Of a stretch of 64,000 nucleotides of DNA, positions 17,774 through 28,079 are shown piece by piece; positions within the stretch are counted from its first letter, which is position 1; every line of letters begins with the position of its first letter. A model generated the notes under the pieces. That model was given only the letters and a program-made list of their open reading frames with translations. It did not search any database and had not been told where the DNA came from. The translations under genes were made by a program, and so were the position numbers. The DNA is from Alphaproteobacteria bacterium. GTDB taxonomy: Bacteria; Pseudomonadota; Alphaproteobacteria; Rickettsiales; Midichloriaceae. Where the stretch lies: NCBI GenBank assembly GCA_013288625.1, contig JABDBN010000002.1, forward strand, positions 623-64,622, in the 5' to 3' direction.

Positions 17774-19192
17774 TTAAGTAGCATTTAAGCTTTTCTTCAT
17801 CTTCTTATAGGCTTGCAAAGCGACATCGCGGGTGACTTTAAGGTCAACTATAGGCTTGGGATAATACTGAAGAATTACCCCCTTCTCTAACTTCCACGGC
17901 TTATGTATGAATCGAGGAGAAACCTCCACTAGCTCAGGTACATACTTCTTAACATATGCACCATCGGGGTCGAATTTCTCACCCTGAAGTACTGGATTAA
18001 ATATTCGGAAATAAGGGGATGCATCAGTGCCACTGCCTGCAACCCATTGCCAATTCGCTGAATTATTCGCCAGGTCAGCATCAACCAACGTGTCCCAGAA
18101 CCATTCAGCCCCTTTCTTCCAATGTATTAATAAGTTCTTTGTCAGGAATGAAGCGACAATCATGCGTATCCGGTTATGCATGAATCCGGTTTGCCATAGT
18201 TCCCTCATCCCCGCATCTACTATAGGTATGCCAGTTTCCCCCCTTTGCCAGGCACTGAGGTGCTCTGAGTTATAATCCCACGGGAAGTTCTCAAATTCCG
18301 CTCTATATGGCTTCTGGGGCAACTGCGGAAAATTACAGAGGGTATGGTATGAGAACTCTCGCCATCCTAATTCGGCTAAAAACCGCTCAGTATTTATATT
18401 TTTAGTATGACCAGCTCGGGTTACTTCATACCAAACTTGTCCAGGACTTATCATACCAAAATGCAAATAAGGCGAAAGATAGGAGCAAGAATTTGTAGCC
18501 GGAAAATCTCGGCCTAGTGCATAACCATTTAGTTTATTTTCTATAAAATCATACAGCGAATTGTGTGCTGCATCTTCGCTTATCGCCCAACGCGCCTCAA
18601 GTCCACCTGCCCAATTAGGTTTTAAAGGAAGTAGTTTCCAATCAGTCAGCGTGTCGCTTTTATAACTTCCAGAACTTTTTATGAACTTTGGTAGTGGCAG
18701 CGGGATTTGTGGTTGTGCCAAGGTATTTAAACAGTGTCGCCAAAAAGGAGTGAACACCTTAAAAAATGACCCACTATTATTTCTCACTTTTTCTTGCTCA
18801 AATAGCAAATATGAATGAAACTTCTTGAATTCAATACCTAATCCCTGAAGACTGGTTTCGAGCAACTCAGCCTCCCTAATCAAGTGTGGCTCATAAACTT
18901 TATTGCTGTACACAGCACTCACCCCTAATTCCTGTGCGGTTCGCGCTATAGTTTCTGAACTCCTACCGCGAGCCAGGATTAAATTTATTCCATATTTAGA
19001 AAAACTCGCAGCAAGGCTTTTTATAGCCTGATGCAACCACCATTTCTGAGCCCCACCTAAACTATAATCCCCAGGAGTCCGATCATTCAAAACATAAATC
19101 GGAATAACCTCACCTTGCTGAGCCGCATGATAAAGCGCAGGATTATCCAATAACCGTAAATCACTATGCAACCAGACCAGTATTTTTGACAT
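17774..19192 (-). CDS. phrB: Deoxyribodipyrimidine photolyase
   Basis: A 472-residue class I photolyase repairing cyclobutane pyrimidine dimers with light. The N-terminal antenna domain starts MSKILVWLHSDLRLLDNPAL, and the C-terminal FAD domain has GFMHNRIRMIVASFLTKNLL, WFWDTLVDADLANNSANWQW and YFRIFNPVLQGEKFDP, all family hallmarks including the Asn and Trp residues around FAD. Its presence suggests exposure to light at some stage, uncommon for strict obligate endosymbionts. The neighbouring gamma carbonic anhydrase gene ends only 4 bp upstream, so they are probably cotranscribed. Confidence 0.96.
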   Translation of the reverse strand: MSKILVWLHSDLRLLDNPALYHAAQQGEVIPIYVLNDRTPGDYSLGGAQKWWLHQAIKSLAASFSKYGINLILARGRSSETIARTAQELGVSAVYSNKVYEPHLIREAELLETSLQGLGIEFKKFHSYLLFEQEKVRNNSGSFFKVFTPFWRHCLNTLAQPQIPLPLPKFIKSSGSYKSDTLTDWKLLPLKPNWAGGLEARWAISEDAAHNSLYDFIENKLNGYALGRDFPATNSCSYLSPYLHFGMISPGQVWYEVTRAGHTKNINTERFLAELGWREFSYHTLCNFPQLPQKPYRAEFENFPWDYNSEHLSAWQRGETGIPIVDAGMRELWQTGFMHNRIRMIVASFLTKNLLIHWKKGAEWFWDTLVDADLANNSANWQWVAGSGTDASPYFRIFNPVLQGEKFDPDGAYVKKYVPELVEVSPRFIHKPWKLEKGVILQYYPKPIVDLKVTRDVALQAYKKMKKSLNAT

Positions 19193-19196
19193 AAGT

Positions 19197-19721
19197 CTAA
19201 GATTTCAGCAGTGCCATGTGTTCTGCGGCCAGCTCGATATAGTTTTTTGCAGATGTCCAGATGTATTCAATCTCTTCGGGAGTCAGGCTACGGAAGAATT
19301 TTGCCGGCACTCCTGCCCACAGCTCTCCTGACTTAACCAGTTTTCTTGGGGACATGAGCGCGGCTGCGGCAACCATCGCTTTGGATTCAATATGTACATC
19401 GTCGATGATACGGGCCCCCATGCCAATGAATGCATTATCTTCAATGGTGCATGCATGTAAAAGCGACATATGGCCAATTGTTACTCCATTACCAATGATA
19501 GTTGGACCATTGTTTCGGTTCACGTGGATTACCGTGCCATCCTGAATATTGGTACCTTCGCCTACCCTGATATAATTTACATCTCCCCGCAGCACGCAAT
19601 TATACCAAATGCTTGCCTTGGCTCCGATCTCAACATCTCCAATGATAACGGCATTTGGACTGATAAAAGCATCTTTAGCTATTTTGGGATAGATGCCATT
19701 ATAAGGTAGAATTGTTGCCAT
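19197..19721 (-). CDS. Gamma-class carbonic anhydrase-like hexapeptide protein
   Basis: A 174-residue left-handed beta-helix protein with hexapeptide repeats (NAVIIGDVEIGAKASIWYNC). The three zinc-ligand histidines of the gamma-carbonic anhydrase family are visible in TVIHVNR and in TIGHMSLLHAC. Usual annotation is YrdA/PaaY-like; activity on CO2 is not certain because many homologues lack it. It lies between the zf-CHCC gene (3-bp gap) and phrB (4-bp gap). Confidence 0.9.
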   Translation of the reverse strand: MATILPYNGIYPKIAKDAFISPNAVIIGDVEIGAKASIWYNCVLRGDVNYIRVGEGTNIQDGTVIHVNRNNGPTIIGNGVTIGHMSLLHACTIEDNAFIGMGARIIDDVHIESKAMVAAAALMSPRKLVKSGELWAGVPAKFFRSLTPEEIEYIWTSAKNYIELAAEHMALLKS

Positions 19722-19724
19722 TGT

Positions 19725-19898
19725 TTACTCATCTTCAGGTGTTTCAAAAACAAAATGGCGCGAGCAGTATGGGCACAAGATTTCATCTGTACCTTCCTTT
19801 ATATCCAGGTAGACTTTTGGATGCCCCAACTCTCCACCACCCCCGTCACAACTGACATGCCTTACGTTGACTACAATAGTGTCTCCTTGTTTTTTCAT
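19725..19898 (-). CDS. Zinc-finger CHCC-type protein
   Basis: A 57-residue protein with the zf-CHCC arrangement: VSCDGGGGELGHPKVYLD gives Cys and His, and ILCPYCSRHFVF gives the CxxC pair. It is related to the NDUFS6 accessory subunit of mitochondrial complex I and common in alphaproteobacteria. The ATG at 19898 (MKKQGDTIVV) is preferred over an in-frame GTG three codons upstream. It heads a tight unit with the carbonic anhydrase and photolyase genes. Confidence 0.88.
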   Translation of the reverse strand: MKKQGDTIVVNVRHVSCDGGGGELGHPKVYLDIKEGTDEILCPYCSRHFVFETPEDE

Positions 19899-20028
19899 AT
19901 TTTTCACTTATAATGCCATTCGTATTAGCATAAATGTGCTTAAAGAATAATGCAATCATCAGAAATGCCCAAACAACAAAAAAACGAAAGCGGTTTGCAA
20001 AATAATAATTGAGAAGTATTGTAATTGT

Positions 20029-22212
20029 ATGGTGCAAGAAAAAAATATAAAAGAAATTCAGTTTGATGATGCCCTGGGTGAGCGCTATCTAGCTTACGCT
20101 TTATCAACGATCATGTCACGCTCCCTTCCTGACGTTCGGGATGGGCTTAAGCCTGTACACCGGCGGTTGCTTTATGCAATGCTCCAGCTCAAGCTGGATC
20201 CCAAAACCGGATTCAAAAAATGCGCGCGTATCGTAGGTGACGTTATCGGCAAATTCCACCCTCATGGCGAACTTTCAGTTTATGATGCTTTAGCCCGTAT
20301 GGCACAGTCGTTCTCATCTCGTTACCCACTTGTCGATGGCCAGGGAAATTTCGGCTCAATTGATGGCGACTCACAGGCCGCTATGCGTTACACCGAAGCC
20401 AGGCTTACGGATTACGCTACGCTACTCCTCAACGATATTAATAATGACACCATAAACTTTCGTCCGACTTATGATAACAGTGACGAAGAGCCCACACTGT
20501 TACCGTCAGCGGTGCCAAATATTCTTGCAAATGGTGCCGAAGGGATTGCAGTGGGTATGGCGACTTCAATTCCCCCTCACAATCTGGTCGAGCTCTGTGA
20601 TGCGATTTTGCATTTGATAAAACACCCTAACGCCCATATAGAATCCCTTCTGAAGTTTGTCAAAGGCCCTGATCTGCCAACTGGTGGGACGATTGTTGAA
20701 CCGTTTGATAGCATCCTTAAATCCTATGAGACTGGCCGAGGCAGCTTCCGCTTGCGAGCTACCTGGGAAAAAGAAACCCTGGATAGAAATCAATACCGTA
20801 TTGTAGTCAGCGAGATTCCTTATCAAGTACAAAAACGTGTACTCATCGAAAAAATGGCGGCGCTTTTTTCAGCCAAGAAGCTCCCCTACCTCGAAAGTTT
20901 TCAGGATATGTCTGCAGAAGACATTCGCCTGGTACTGATTCCTAAGAGCCGCAATATCCCGGCTGAATCTATTATGGAATCCTTATTCAAGTGCACCGAC
21001 CTTGAAGTCAGGGTACAGCTTAACATGAATGTACTCGATGCGAATTCTTCGCCTCAAGTCATGAATTTAAAACAGGTTCTAGAGAGTTTCATCGCCCACC
21101 GCCATGTAATTGTTAAAAGAAGGTTGCAGCATAGATTAGGTAATATTGACCACCGCCTGGAAATTCTCGCCGGACTTTTGATTACTTTCCTTAACCTGGA
21201 TGAAGTCATTCGCATCATACGCGAAGAAGATGAGCCTAAAACCATTATGATGAAGAAATGGAAGCTTACAGACTTGCAGGCTGAGTCCATTCTCAATACC
21301 AGATTACGTGCCTTGCGCAAACTTGAAGAGCTCGCCATTCAGAAAGAAAATGCGGAACTGATGTCTGAGAAGAAAGAGATTAAGAGCATACTTGCTAATG
21401 AAAGCAAGCTTCTGGAAGTGATAGCTGAGGAAATCAAAAAAATTCGCACTCAGTATAGCAAACACCCTCTTGGAAAAAGGAAAACTTCAATAACTGCAGC
21501 ACCTGCTTTCGAGGTCATAAACCTTGATTCGTTTACTGAGAAAGAGCCGATCACTATAATTTGTTCTGATATGGGATGGTTGCGGACCATGCGAGGACAT
21601 AATCTGGAGAATATTCGCTATAAGGATGGAGATAAACAGGGCTATATCATCGAGGGACTTAGCACTGATAAGGTTTTATTTTTCTCAAATTATGGTAAGT
21701 TTTATGCTTTATCTGCGGATAAAATCAGTCGAGGCAAGGGCGATGGCGATCCTATCAGGCTGGTGTTTGACTTGCAAGCAGATGAAAATATTCTGACCAT
21801 GTTTAAATATATACCCGAAGAGAAATTCCTGCTCGCCTCATCCGACGGCAAAGGCTTTATAATTCAGGCACAAGATGTGCTTGCTCAAACCCGAAGTGGT
21901 AAGCACGTTATGTCAGTTGCTGGCCCCGAAGCCAGGGTATGCGCCAAACTCACCGGCACCTTGGCAGTCACAGTAGGTGAAAACCGCAGGCTGCTTGTGT
22001 TTGATCTTTCAGAAGTACCTATGATGAAAAAAGGTCGGGGGGTGAGCTTACAGAAGTTCAAGCAGGGTAAGCTGGTTGACCTAAAGATTATCAAAGATGA
22101 ACAGGATTTTGCCAAACTTATGGGCGGCACCTCAAAGAACCTTGAGATGTGGAAAGGAAAACGGGGTGGCCAAGGGCGGTTAGTACTTGGAAAATTATGG
22201 GTAGACAAATGA
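20029..22212 (+). CDS. parC: DNA topoisomerase IV subunit A
   Basis: A 727-residue type IIA topoisomerase subunit that decatenates daughter chromosomes. The N-terminus has [20 protein letters not shown] and [17 protein letters not shown], followed by the active-site tyrosine in [13 protein letters not shown]-terminal pinwheel-like domain is present but short, with [18 protein letters not shown]. It lacks a clear gyrase GyrA-box, supporting ParC over GyrA. The stop codon overlaps the start of the RNase A-like gene by 4 nt. Confidence 0.96.
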   Translation: MVQEKNIKEIQFDDALGERYLAYALSTIMSRSLPDVRDGLKPVHRRLLYAMLQLKLDPKTGFKKCARIVGDVIGKFHPHGELSVYDALARMAQSFSSRYPLVDGQGNFGSIDGDSQAAMRYTEARLTDYATLLLNDINNDTINFRPTYDNSDEEPTLLPSAVPNILANGAEGIAVGMATSIPPHNLVELCDAILHLIKHPNAHIESLLKFVKGPDLPTGGTIVEPFDSILKSYETGRGSFRLRATWEKETLDRNQYRIVVSEIPYQVQKRVLIEKMAALFSAKKLPYLESFQDMSAEDIRLVLIPKSRNIPAESIMESLFKCTDLEVRVQLNMNVLDANSSPQVMNLKQVLESFIAHRHVIVKRRLQHRLGNIDHRLEILAGLLITFLNLDEVIRIIREEDEPKTIMMKKWKLTDLQAESILNTRLRALRKLEELAIQKENAELMSEKKEIKSILANESKLLEVIAEEIKKIRTQYSKHPLGKRKTSITAAPAFEVINLDSFTEKEPITIICSDMGWLRTMRGHNLENIRYKDGDKQGYIIEGLSTDKVLFFSNYGKFYALSADKISRGKGDGDPIRLVFDLQADENILTMFKYIPEEKFLLASSDGKGFIIQAQDVLAQTRSGKHVMSVAGPEARVCAKLTGTLAVTVGENRRLLVFDLSEVPMMKKGRGVSLQKFKQGKLVDLKIIKDEQDFAKLMGGTSKNLEMWKGKRGGQGRLVLGKLWVDK

Positions 22213-22706
22213 AGTTCAGACTAATTATCTTATCTATTGTCATTGCTATTATTCTGGCAATTGGTGTAGCCACTAATGTTAATCACGAAGTCGTCTGGTC
22301 GGAAGCCGATTTCAATCATACCTACGCAAACCTGGATATTGCCGACTATGAGAAGAATCATGATTCAGCGCACTTGAGCGACCATATAGGACTCGATAAA
22401 GAAAAGCTGGTGGCGCTTTTACAAGCTGATAAGCGGCTAAAGTCAGCGTCGACTTATCCTGACCAGGAAACCGCAAAGCTTGCAATCACTACCGTTCTTT
22501 CCACTAACTCAACCAAGATAGTGAATTGGCTGAATCATCCGGGCTCACCCGACAAAAAATCCTTCCATGCTAAATTTGAAAAACCTGTCGGCTCAGGCAT
22601 TAAGCGCAGCAATATGGAAAAAGTCATCCCCTTACAAAAGGCTGTAGTGGTTTTAGTCAAATTAAAATCCAATGGCTATAGCATAGCGACCTCGTACCCA
22701 GAATAG
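22209..22706 (+). CDS. Membrane-anchored or secreted bacterial RNase A-like (CdiA-CT-type) domain protein
   Basis: A 165-residue protein. The ATG at 22209 overlaps the parC stop (ATGA), and the protein begins [20 protein letters not shown], a signal peptide or anchor. Residues about 55-165 match the pattern I know for the bacterial RNase A-like domain found at C-termini of contact-dependent-inhibition toxins: [17 protein letters not shown] (His55, His59), [20 protein letters not shown], a Trp-Leu after NSTKIVN, GSGIKR, then AVVVLVKLK and the terminal [10 protein letters not shown] with the T-x-Y pair (Thr161, Tyr163). The arginine reported in the Yersinia enzyme is not at the expected spacing (Leu or Lys instead), so activity is open. 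No immunity-like gene is adjacent. The family assignment is recognition, not search. Confidence 0.72.
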   Translation: MKFRLIILSIVIAIILAIGVATNVNHEVVWSEADFNHTYANLDIADYEKNHDSAHLSDHIGLDKEKLVALLQADKRLKSASTYPDQETAKLAITTVLSTNSTKIVNWLNHPGSPDKKSFHAKFEKPVGSGIKRSNMEKVIPLQKAVVVLVKLKSNGYSIATSYPE

Positions 22707-22897
22707 GGGTTTTGACGTTGCTAGCGCCAGGTGAAACCACCCGAGAAACCCTGAGATCCAGCTCGTATGTATATATATTTTACAGGCACACTAAGATTTT
22801 ATGTTTATAGATAGGAGAATGTCTGATATATTGATAAAAATTCTATTTTTAAAAAATGGAATTTTTGAACAATAATATAATTACTAATGGGTATAAT

Positions 22898-23110
22898 ATG
22901 GAACAAACAGGCGTAGTAAAATGGTTTAACGGTGAAAAGGGCTATGGCTTTATTAAACCAACAAATGGAGCACAGGACGTCTTCGTTCACATGAGCGCCT
23001 TAGAAGAAGCTGGTCTCAGAACCCTTAATGAAGGGCAAGAAGTTCAGTACGAGTTGGATACTTCTCGTGGGAAAACTTCTGCGGTCAACTTAAAGCTAGT
23101 GAATAAATAG
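22898..23110 (+). CDS. cspA: Cold-shock protein (CspA family)
   Basis: A 70-residue OB-fold RNA chaperone. It shows [15 protein letters not shown] (RNP1) and [13 protein letters not shown] (RNP2) and ends in the usual VNLKLVNK. The ATG at 22898 is the normal family start; an upstream in-frame ATG at 22856 would add a non-homologous Asn-rich leader. The preceding AT-rich 150 bp may be a 5' UTR, as is usual for cold-shock genes. A hairpin terminator follows. Confidence 0.96.
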   Translation: MEQTGVVKWFNGEKGYGFIKPTNGAQDVFVHMSALEEAGLRTLNEGQEVQYELDTSRGKTSAVNLKLVNK

Positions 23111-23124
23111 TTTTACATTAACAG

Positions 23125-23160
23125 GCAAAGTAGCTCTCATCGAGTTACTTTGCTGTTATT
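23125..23160 (+). terminator. Terminator of cspA
   Basis: A 12-bp stem with one G-U wobble (23125-23136 with 23142-23153) and a 5-nt loop, followed by a T-rich but interrupted tract. It sits 15 bp after the cspA stop. Confidence 0.65.
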
Positions 23161-23273
23161 AACAATCAACTTTCTAAATGCCTTCTGCATTTAGCCTCTC
23201 GTACAATCCAATCTAAAGATACCTTTTAAGATCTTGCATAGAACAGTAATATGAGCCTATTGCAGGCCAAAAC

Positions 23274-24050
23274 TCATTGGCGCATGCCAGCGCCGCGTTC
23301 AAAAATTCGGCTCGCAACGTTAAAAAGTATAACGATTATAGCTAAGAGAATGAATATATAAAGCGTGGTATGAATGCTGTGCGCCTGCGTGAACGCGTGC
23401 CGGAATAGTTCTATCATATAAAAGATCGGATTGAGCATGATGATCTGCCTCCAAAATGCCGGGAGAACTTCCAGGCTGTAGAATACCCCTCCTAGAAACG
23501 TAAGCGGCGTTATGACAAATGTTGTTACCCAGGATATATCATCAAAGTTCTTAGCCATGAATGCGTTTATCAGCCCGCCCAAAGCAAATATAGTTGCGAC
23601 AAGTAACGCGACGAAGATGGCAAGAAGCGGATTGCTTATAGAAATCGGGGCGAATATTCTCGCCACAAGGAAAACCACACAGCCAATGGTCAATGAGCGA
23701 ACAATGCTGCCTGTAAGATACGCAGCAATCACTATATAACCGGGTGTTGGGGAAACTAATATTTCCTCCATGGAGCGTTGAAATTTGCCAATAAAAAATG
23801 AGGCAACACTGTTTTCATAGGCGCTCATCATGATCGCCATAATTACCAGCCCAGGCGTAATGAATTCCATATAGGTTGTTGAACTCATCACTCCTTCCAA
23901 CCGTGAGCCTACCAGTGTACCAAAAACCGTAAAATAGAGGGTGCTTGTGATGATGGGAGGCAGAATAGTCTGCGTCCAAATCCTTATCAATCTCACGATT
24001 TCGCGTTTTGATATGGTTTTATAAGCGATAAATTTCTCTGTCCAATTCAT
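23274..24050 (-). CDS. ABC-2 type transporter permease
   Basis: A 258-residue membrane protein with six predicted helices and the ABC-2 pattern (PLTFLGGVFYSLEVLPAFW, NPIFYMIELFRHAF). It resembles YadH/NodJ-type exporters, which move lipids, polysaccharides or drugs; substrate unknown. It overlaps the ATPase gene by 4 nt, forming a two-gene exporter operon. Confidence 0.92.
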   Translation of the reverse strand: MNWTEKFIAYKTISKREIVRLIRIWTQTILPPIITSTLYFTVFGTLVGSRLEGVMSSTTYMEFITPGLVIMAIMMSAYENSVASFFIGKFQRSMEEILVSPTPGYIVIAAYLTGSIVRSLTIGCVVFLVARIFAPISISNPLLAIFVALLVATIFALGGLINAFMAKNFDDISWVTTFVITPLTFLGGVFYSLEVLPAFWRQIIMLNPIFYMIELFRHAFTQAHSIHTTLYIFILLAIIVILFNVASRIFERGAGMRQ

Positions 24051-24973
24051 GAGCTGGCACCTGATTTTTTAGTGAGTTGCAAAAACAATTCTTCCAGTCG
24101 ATTGACCTTATTTCTCATGCTTTTGATCTTCAATCCATCCGCGGAAAGGCTAGAGATAATGTCACCTATACATTCATTTTTAGTTATAGTTATCTCAATA
24201 GTCTTACTATCGATCAGGCTCACGTTTTTATAAGCTGCCAGCTTCTTTGAGGATTTCACTTCGGTTAACAAATCCATGATAAAGGTTTCGGTTTGCAGCT
24301 TATTTATAATGCTCTTAACCGTACCATGTTTCACAATTTTACCATCATTAAGTATGGCGAGTTTATTGCATAAATGCTCGATTTCCTCCAAATAATGGCT
24401 GGTGAGAATTATGGTTTTACCCGCTTTGTTTAGCTCTTTAAGAAATTCCCAGATCAGGTACCTTACTTCAATATCAACTCCTGCAGTAGGTTCATCTAAG
24501 ATCAGTATGTCAGGCTCATGCACCAGCGCGCGGGCTATCATTAGCCTGCGTTTCATACCTCCTGAATAGTTCCGTGTGATCTCATTTCTTTTACCCCAGA
24601 GCTGCAGCACTTTGAGATATTTCTCGGCATTGCGAAAAGCAGCTTTCGAATCCAGGCCATAAAATCCCGCCTGATTGACAACTATGTCTATCGCTCTTTC
24701 AAACATGCCCAGATTGATTTCCTGAGGAACTATACCTAATAGCGATTTAGCCTCATTCTGATTGAAATCGATATCGTGCTTGGAGATAAAAACTTTGCCA
24801 GCAGTTTTGCGAACCAGGGAATTAATAATGCCGATTATCGTAGTTTTGCCAGCACCATTTGGCCCCAAAAGCCCGAAGAAATCACCTCTGTGAATTTCCA
24901 GATCGACACCTTTTACAGCATGAACTCCATTAGGATAGGTTTTTTCTAAATTCTCAAGCTTAACAGCAACCAT
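24047..24973 (-). CDS. ABC-2 transporter ATP-binding protein
   Basis: A 308-residue ATPase. Walker A is GLLGPNGAGKTTIIG, the signature is NYSGGMKRRLMIARAL, Walker B with the catalytic Glu is DILILDEPTAGVD, and the switch His is LTSHYLEE. An about 80-residue C-terminal extension after the nucleotide-binding domain is usual in YadG-like proteins. It is translationally coupled to the permease at 23274-24050. Confidence 0.95.
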   Translation of the reverse strand: MVAVKLENLEKTYPNGVHAVKGVDLEIHRGDFFGLLGPNGAGKTTIIGIINSLVRKTAGKVFISKHDIDFNQNEAKSLLGIVPQEINLGMFERAIDIVVNQAGFYGLDSKAAFRNAEKYLKVLQLWGKRNEITRNYSGGMKRRLMIARALVHEPDILILDEPTAGVDIEVRYLIWEFLKELNKAGKTIILTSHYLEEIEHLCNKLAILNDGKIVKHGTVKSIINKLQTETFIMDLLTEVKSSKKLAAYKNVSLIDSKTIEITITKNECIGDIISSLSADGLKIKSMRNKVNRLEELFLQLTKKSGASS

Positions 24974-25144
24974 TTTTTCAGCACTCGCAATAGTGATTTA
25001 ACTAATATAACTAGATTTTTAGGCAATTAATACTCAAAAAATAATTGCCAACTTATTTTAGCAAGCACAAATTTATCAAAATATAGTGCCCTGAACTTAA
25101 ATTTGCTATATAATGCCCTTAAGAAACGTAACTTAGGTTTTGCC

Positions 25145-26035
25145 ATGTCAGAAAAAGTTATGCCTAGAGTCGACATCGCGTTTAAGAAACTTTTTGGAGT
25201 AGATGAAAATAAAGATCTACTCATCTCTCTTATCAACTCAGTAGTATCCAAAGAAGATCAGGTCGAGACTGTTGAGATCTTGAATCCTTACAATTTCCAG
25301 GATTTTAAGACAGAAAAATTATCCATACTAGATGTAAAAGCTAAAGGACCTACCGGCAAGCGCTACTGCATAGAAATTCAAATCAGCGATGACGGGGATT
25401 ACGATAAAAGAGCTTTGTACTATTGGGGCAAAGCGTATACTCAGCAGCTATCAATCGGAATGGGTTATTCCAAGCTAAATAAAACGATAGGAATTCACAT
25501 ATTGAACTTTATAAGCATTCCTGAAACCAAAAAATATCATAATGTTTTCCGCCCAACTGAGACAGAAAGTAGTGTGCATTATTTTAAGGATATGGAATTG
25601 CACACCATTGAGCTCAGCAAATTTGAGGATCAGATCAAAGGAGAGCAGCTAAATGAAGCAGATGAACTTAAGCTGCTATTGTCGAAAGTAAAGACTTCAC
25701 TTGATAGGTGGGTAGCATTCTTAACCCGGCATGATTTATTAAACAAACGAGATCTACCAGAAGAATTAAAAGATCCAGAGCTAGAGAAAGCTCTAGAAGT
25801 TATTGAAGTAATGAATTTGAGTGATGAAGAAAGAGATGCCTATGAAGCACATTTACACTGGTTACGTATTGAAGAAAGCACTCTTAAGAAAGCTAGGGAG
25901 GAAGGTATAGAGATAGGAGTGGAAAACGTGGTTAAAAATATGCTAGCTCAGGGTATGTATATAGAGGTGATCGCAAAGTCTACGGGCTTGACTATAAAGA
26001 AAATCAAGACAATAAAGAAGACCGCTAATGAATAG
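25145..26035 (+). mobile_element. Rpn-family PD-(D/E)XK nuclease (recombination-promoting nuclease/putative transposase)
   Basis: A 296-residue protein of the PDDEXK_2/Rpn type. It begins MSEKVMPRVDIAFKKLFGVD, then shows the core ILDVKA - YCIEIQI giving the D-ExQ nuclease motif, then DDGDYDKRALYYWGKAYTQQ, and ends with a helical tail (GIEIGVENVVKNMLAQGMY) often seen in this family. Rpn proteins promote RecA-independent recombination and some act in phage defence; they spread widely in host-associated bacteria. ATG at 25145 is chosen since homologues start close to the RVDIAFKKLF motif. I see no terminal inverted repeats or target duplications. An inverted repeat (25022-25029 with 25042-25049) lies upstream. 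Confidence 0.88.
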
Positions 26036-26065
26036 AAACAGCAAATGATGCTTAATAATAGAATG

Positions 26066-28021
26066 CTAACTAAAGCTATATGGATCTACATCAATCTTTA
26101 TTTTAACATCGCGAGCAATTGGTATGGATCCAAGCCATTGCTCAATGATTTTTTGGATATTCACTGAACGCTGCGCAATGATAACAAAGCGGTGGCGGTA
26201 CTGCCTGCGCAATAAAAACAATGGTGCAGGCGAAGGCCCCAGCACTCTGACTTCATCCAAGTCAGGGGCCGCCTTGCTAAGATCGCGAGCGACCTGTAAA
26301 TTTCGCAACTCATTGTGGCTAGTCAAAGTGATCAGAATAATACGCGTATAAGGAGGCATATTGGCAGCTTCTCTATCTGCTAGTTCAGCAGATATGAAGG
26401 CACTTCTATTGCCTGAAATCAGGTTCTGTAACACGATATTATCTGGGTCATAAGTTTGGAGCATAACTTTGCCACGATCAGATTCACGACCTGCGCGCCC
26501 TGACACCTGATACAATAATTGATATGTGCGTTCAAGCGCGCGAATATCGCCGCACATCATGCTGCTGTCCGCATCGACAACACCAACAAGATCGAGTTTG
26601 GGAAAATGCAAACCCTTTGTAACCATTTGCGTACCAATAATTATATCGACTTTATGATCAGTAATGCTCTGCAAAATACCCTGAACAAGTTTGCGGTTAG
26701 TTACTGTGTCACTGGTAAGAACAACTGTGCGAACATCGGGAAAAGCACGCTTAACCTCTTCTTCCAGTCTTTCCACCCCAGGACCCACTGCATACATTTT
26801 ATCAATGCTCCCGCAATTGGGACAGACTTTACTGGCAGCCTCCTTATGACCGCAATAGTGGCACTGAAGAATGTTCTGACCCCGATGCTCGACAAGAAAG
26901 AAATTACAATTGGGGCAGGCTAGTTTATGCAGACAATTACCACATAAGGTTATTGGAGAATACCCACGCCGGTTCAAAAAAAGCATTGATTGTCGATGTG
27001 CCTGCAGATTTTTTCCCAGCTCTTCTTTAAGTGGGGGTGAAAGCCACTGCCCTTTTGGCATTAACTGCTTACCCAAGTCAATGATTTGCACTTCGGGTAA
27101 AATACCTTCACCATACCTGCTGGTAAGGTGGAGTGATTGGTACTTGCCACTTATACTGTTATAAACCGTTTCAACCGAAGGGGTTGCCGATGATAAAATT
27201 ACCGGCACACCTTCAATGGATGCACGCAGTACCGCCATATCGCGTGCATTGTAAATCTGGCTCTCCTCCTGCTTAAAAGACTGATCATGTTCTTCGTCCA
27301 CAATGATCAACCCTAAATTGTCAAATGGCAGAAAGAGGGCGCTTCGTGCACCTACAACAAACTTTGCGCGGTTCTTATAAACATCAAACCAGCCTTGCCG
27401 ACGAAATTTCGGAGTCAGCGCGGAATGCCACTCGAGCGGCCTAAAGCCAAAGCGCACCTCAAAACGCTCTATAAGCTGGCTGGTAAGAACTATTTCCGGC
27501 AATAGCACCAATGCCTGCCTACCTTGCTTGATGGTTTCGTATATGGCATCAAGATAGACTTCAGTTTTACCTGAACCTGTAATACCATCGAGGACGGTAA
27601 CGCTATGACCTGATTTTAATTTGGCAATGATCTCCCCAGATGCCTTCTTCTGTTCAGCGGTTAGCGTAGCGAGCTCAGCATTATTCACCAGTTGCGGCTC
27701 AACTTCCTTAAGCTCCTTAAAGAAAACCTCGCGGGCGCTCAATACCATTTTGAGCACCATGCCTTTAGGAATAATATTATAAGCTGCAACCCTATCGATA
27801 AAGCTAAGTAATTCCGGCTTCAGGCAAAAGCCTTCTTTGCACTCGGTTATGGTCTTAAGAGTACGCGTATTATTCTGTGGCTTATTATGCCATACTACAC
27901 CAACCTTCTGTACTGAGCGAAAAGGAATTGTAACCACCTGCCCAATAGCCAGGTTACCTGAAGCTTGATAGGTAAAAGTACCATTAAATGGCAAAGGCAA
28001 TAAAACCTCAATTTTGTTCAT
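26066..28021 (-). CDS. priA: Primosomal protein N' (replication restart helicase)
   Basis: A 651-residue superfamily 2 helicase that reloads the replisome at collapsed forks. The Walker A motif is LDGITGSGKTEVYLDAI, the DEAH-like box is IVDEEHDQSFKQEE, SAT is ILSSATPSVET, and eight cysteines in four CxxC pairs (CGNC, CPNC, CHYC, CPNC) make the zinc domain. The 3'-DNA-binding domain at the N-terminus (LLPLPFNGTFTYQAS) is somewhat short. It starts 58 bp after the holC gene on the same strand. Confidence 0.96.
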   Translation of the reverse strand: MNKIEVLLPLPFNGTFTYQASGNLAIGQVVTIPFRSVQKVGVVWHNKPQNNTRTLKTITECKEGFCLKPELLSFIDRVAAYNIIPKGMVLKMVLSAREVFFKELKEVEPQLVNNAELATLTAEQKKASGEIIAKLKSGHSVTVLDGITGSGKTEVYLDAIYETIKQGRQALVLLPEIVLTSQLIERFEVRFGFRPLEWHSALTPKFRRQGWFDVYKNRAKFVVGARSALFLPFDNLGLIIVDEEHDQSFKQEESQIYNARDMAVLRASIEGVPVILSSATPSVETVYNSISGKYQSLHLTSRYGEGILPEVQIIDLGKQLMPKGQWLSPPLKEELGKNLQAHRQSMLFLNRRGYSPITLCGNCLHKLACPNCNFFLVEHRGQNILQCHYCGHKEAASKVCPNCGSIDKMYAVGPGVERLEEEVKRAFPDVRTVVLTSDTVTNRKLVQGILQSITDHKVDIIIGTQMVTKGLHFPKLDLVGVVDADSSMMCGDIRALERTYQLLYQVSGRAGRESDRGKVMLQTYDPDNIVLQNLISGNRSAFISAELADREAANMPPYTRIILITLTSHNELRNLQVARDLSKAAPDLDEVRVLGPSPAPLFLLRRQYRHRFVIIAQRSVNIQKIIEQWLGSIPIARDVKIKIDVDPYSFS

Positions 28022-28079
28022 GGTGAACTTTCCTAACTAATGCGGACTAGTCTACAACCTTTAACTACCAATTTCAATT

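Noticed and set aside
22707..22780. GC-rich folded segment behind the RNase A-like gene, considered as a tRNA or small RNA
   Set aside because: It forms some short stems (AGGGG - CCCT) but no tRNA cloverleaf, T-loop or CCA pattern, and no T-run for a terminator.
25022..25049. 8-bp inverted repeat upstream of the Rpn gene, considered as a transposon end
   Set aside because: No matching copy lies downstream of the gene and no target-site duplication is seen.
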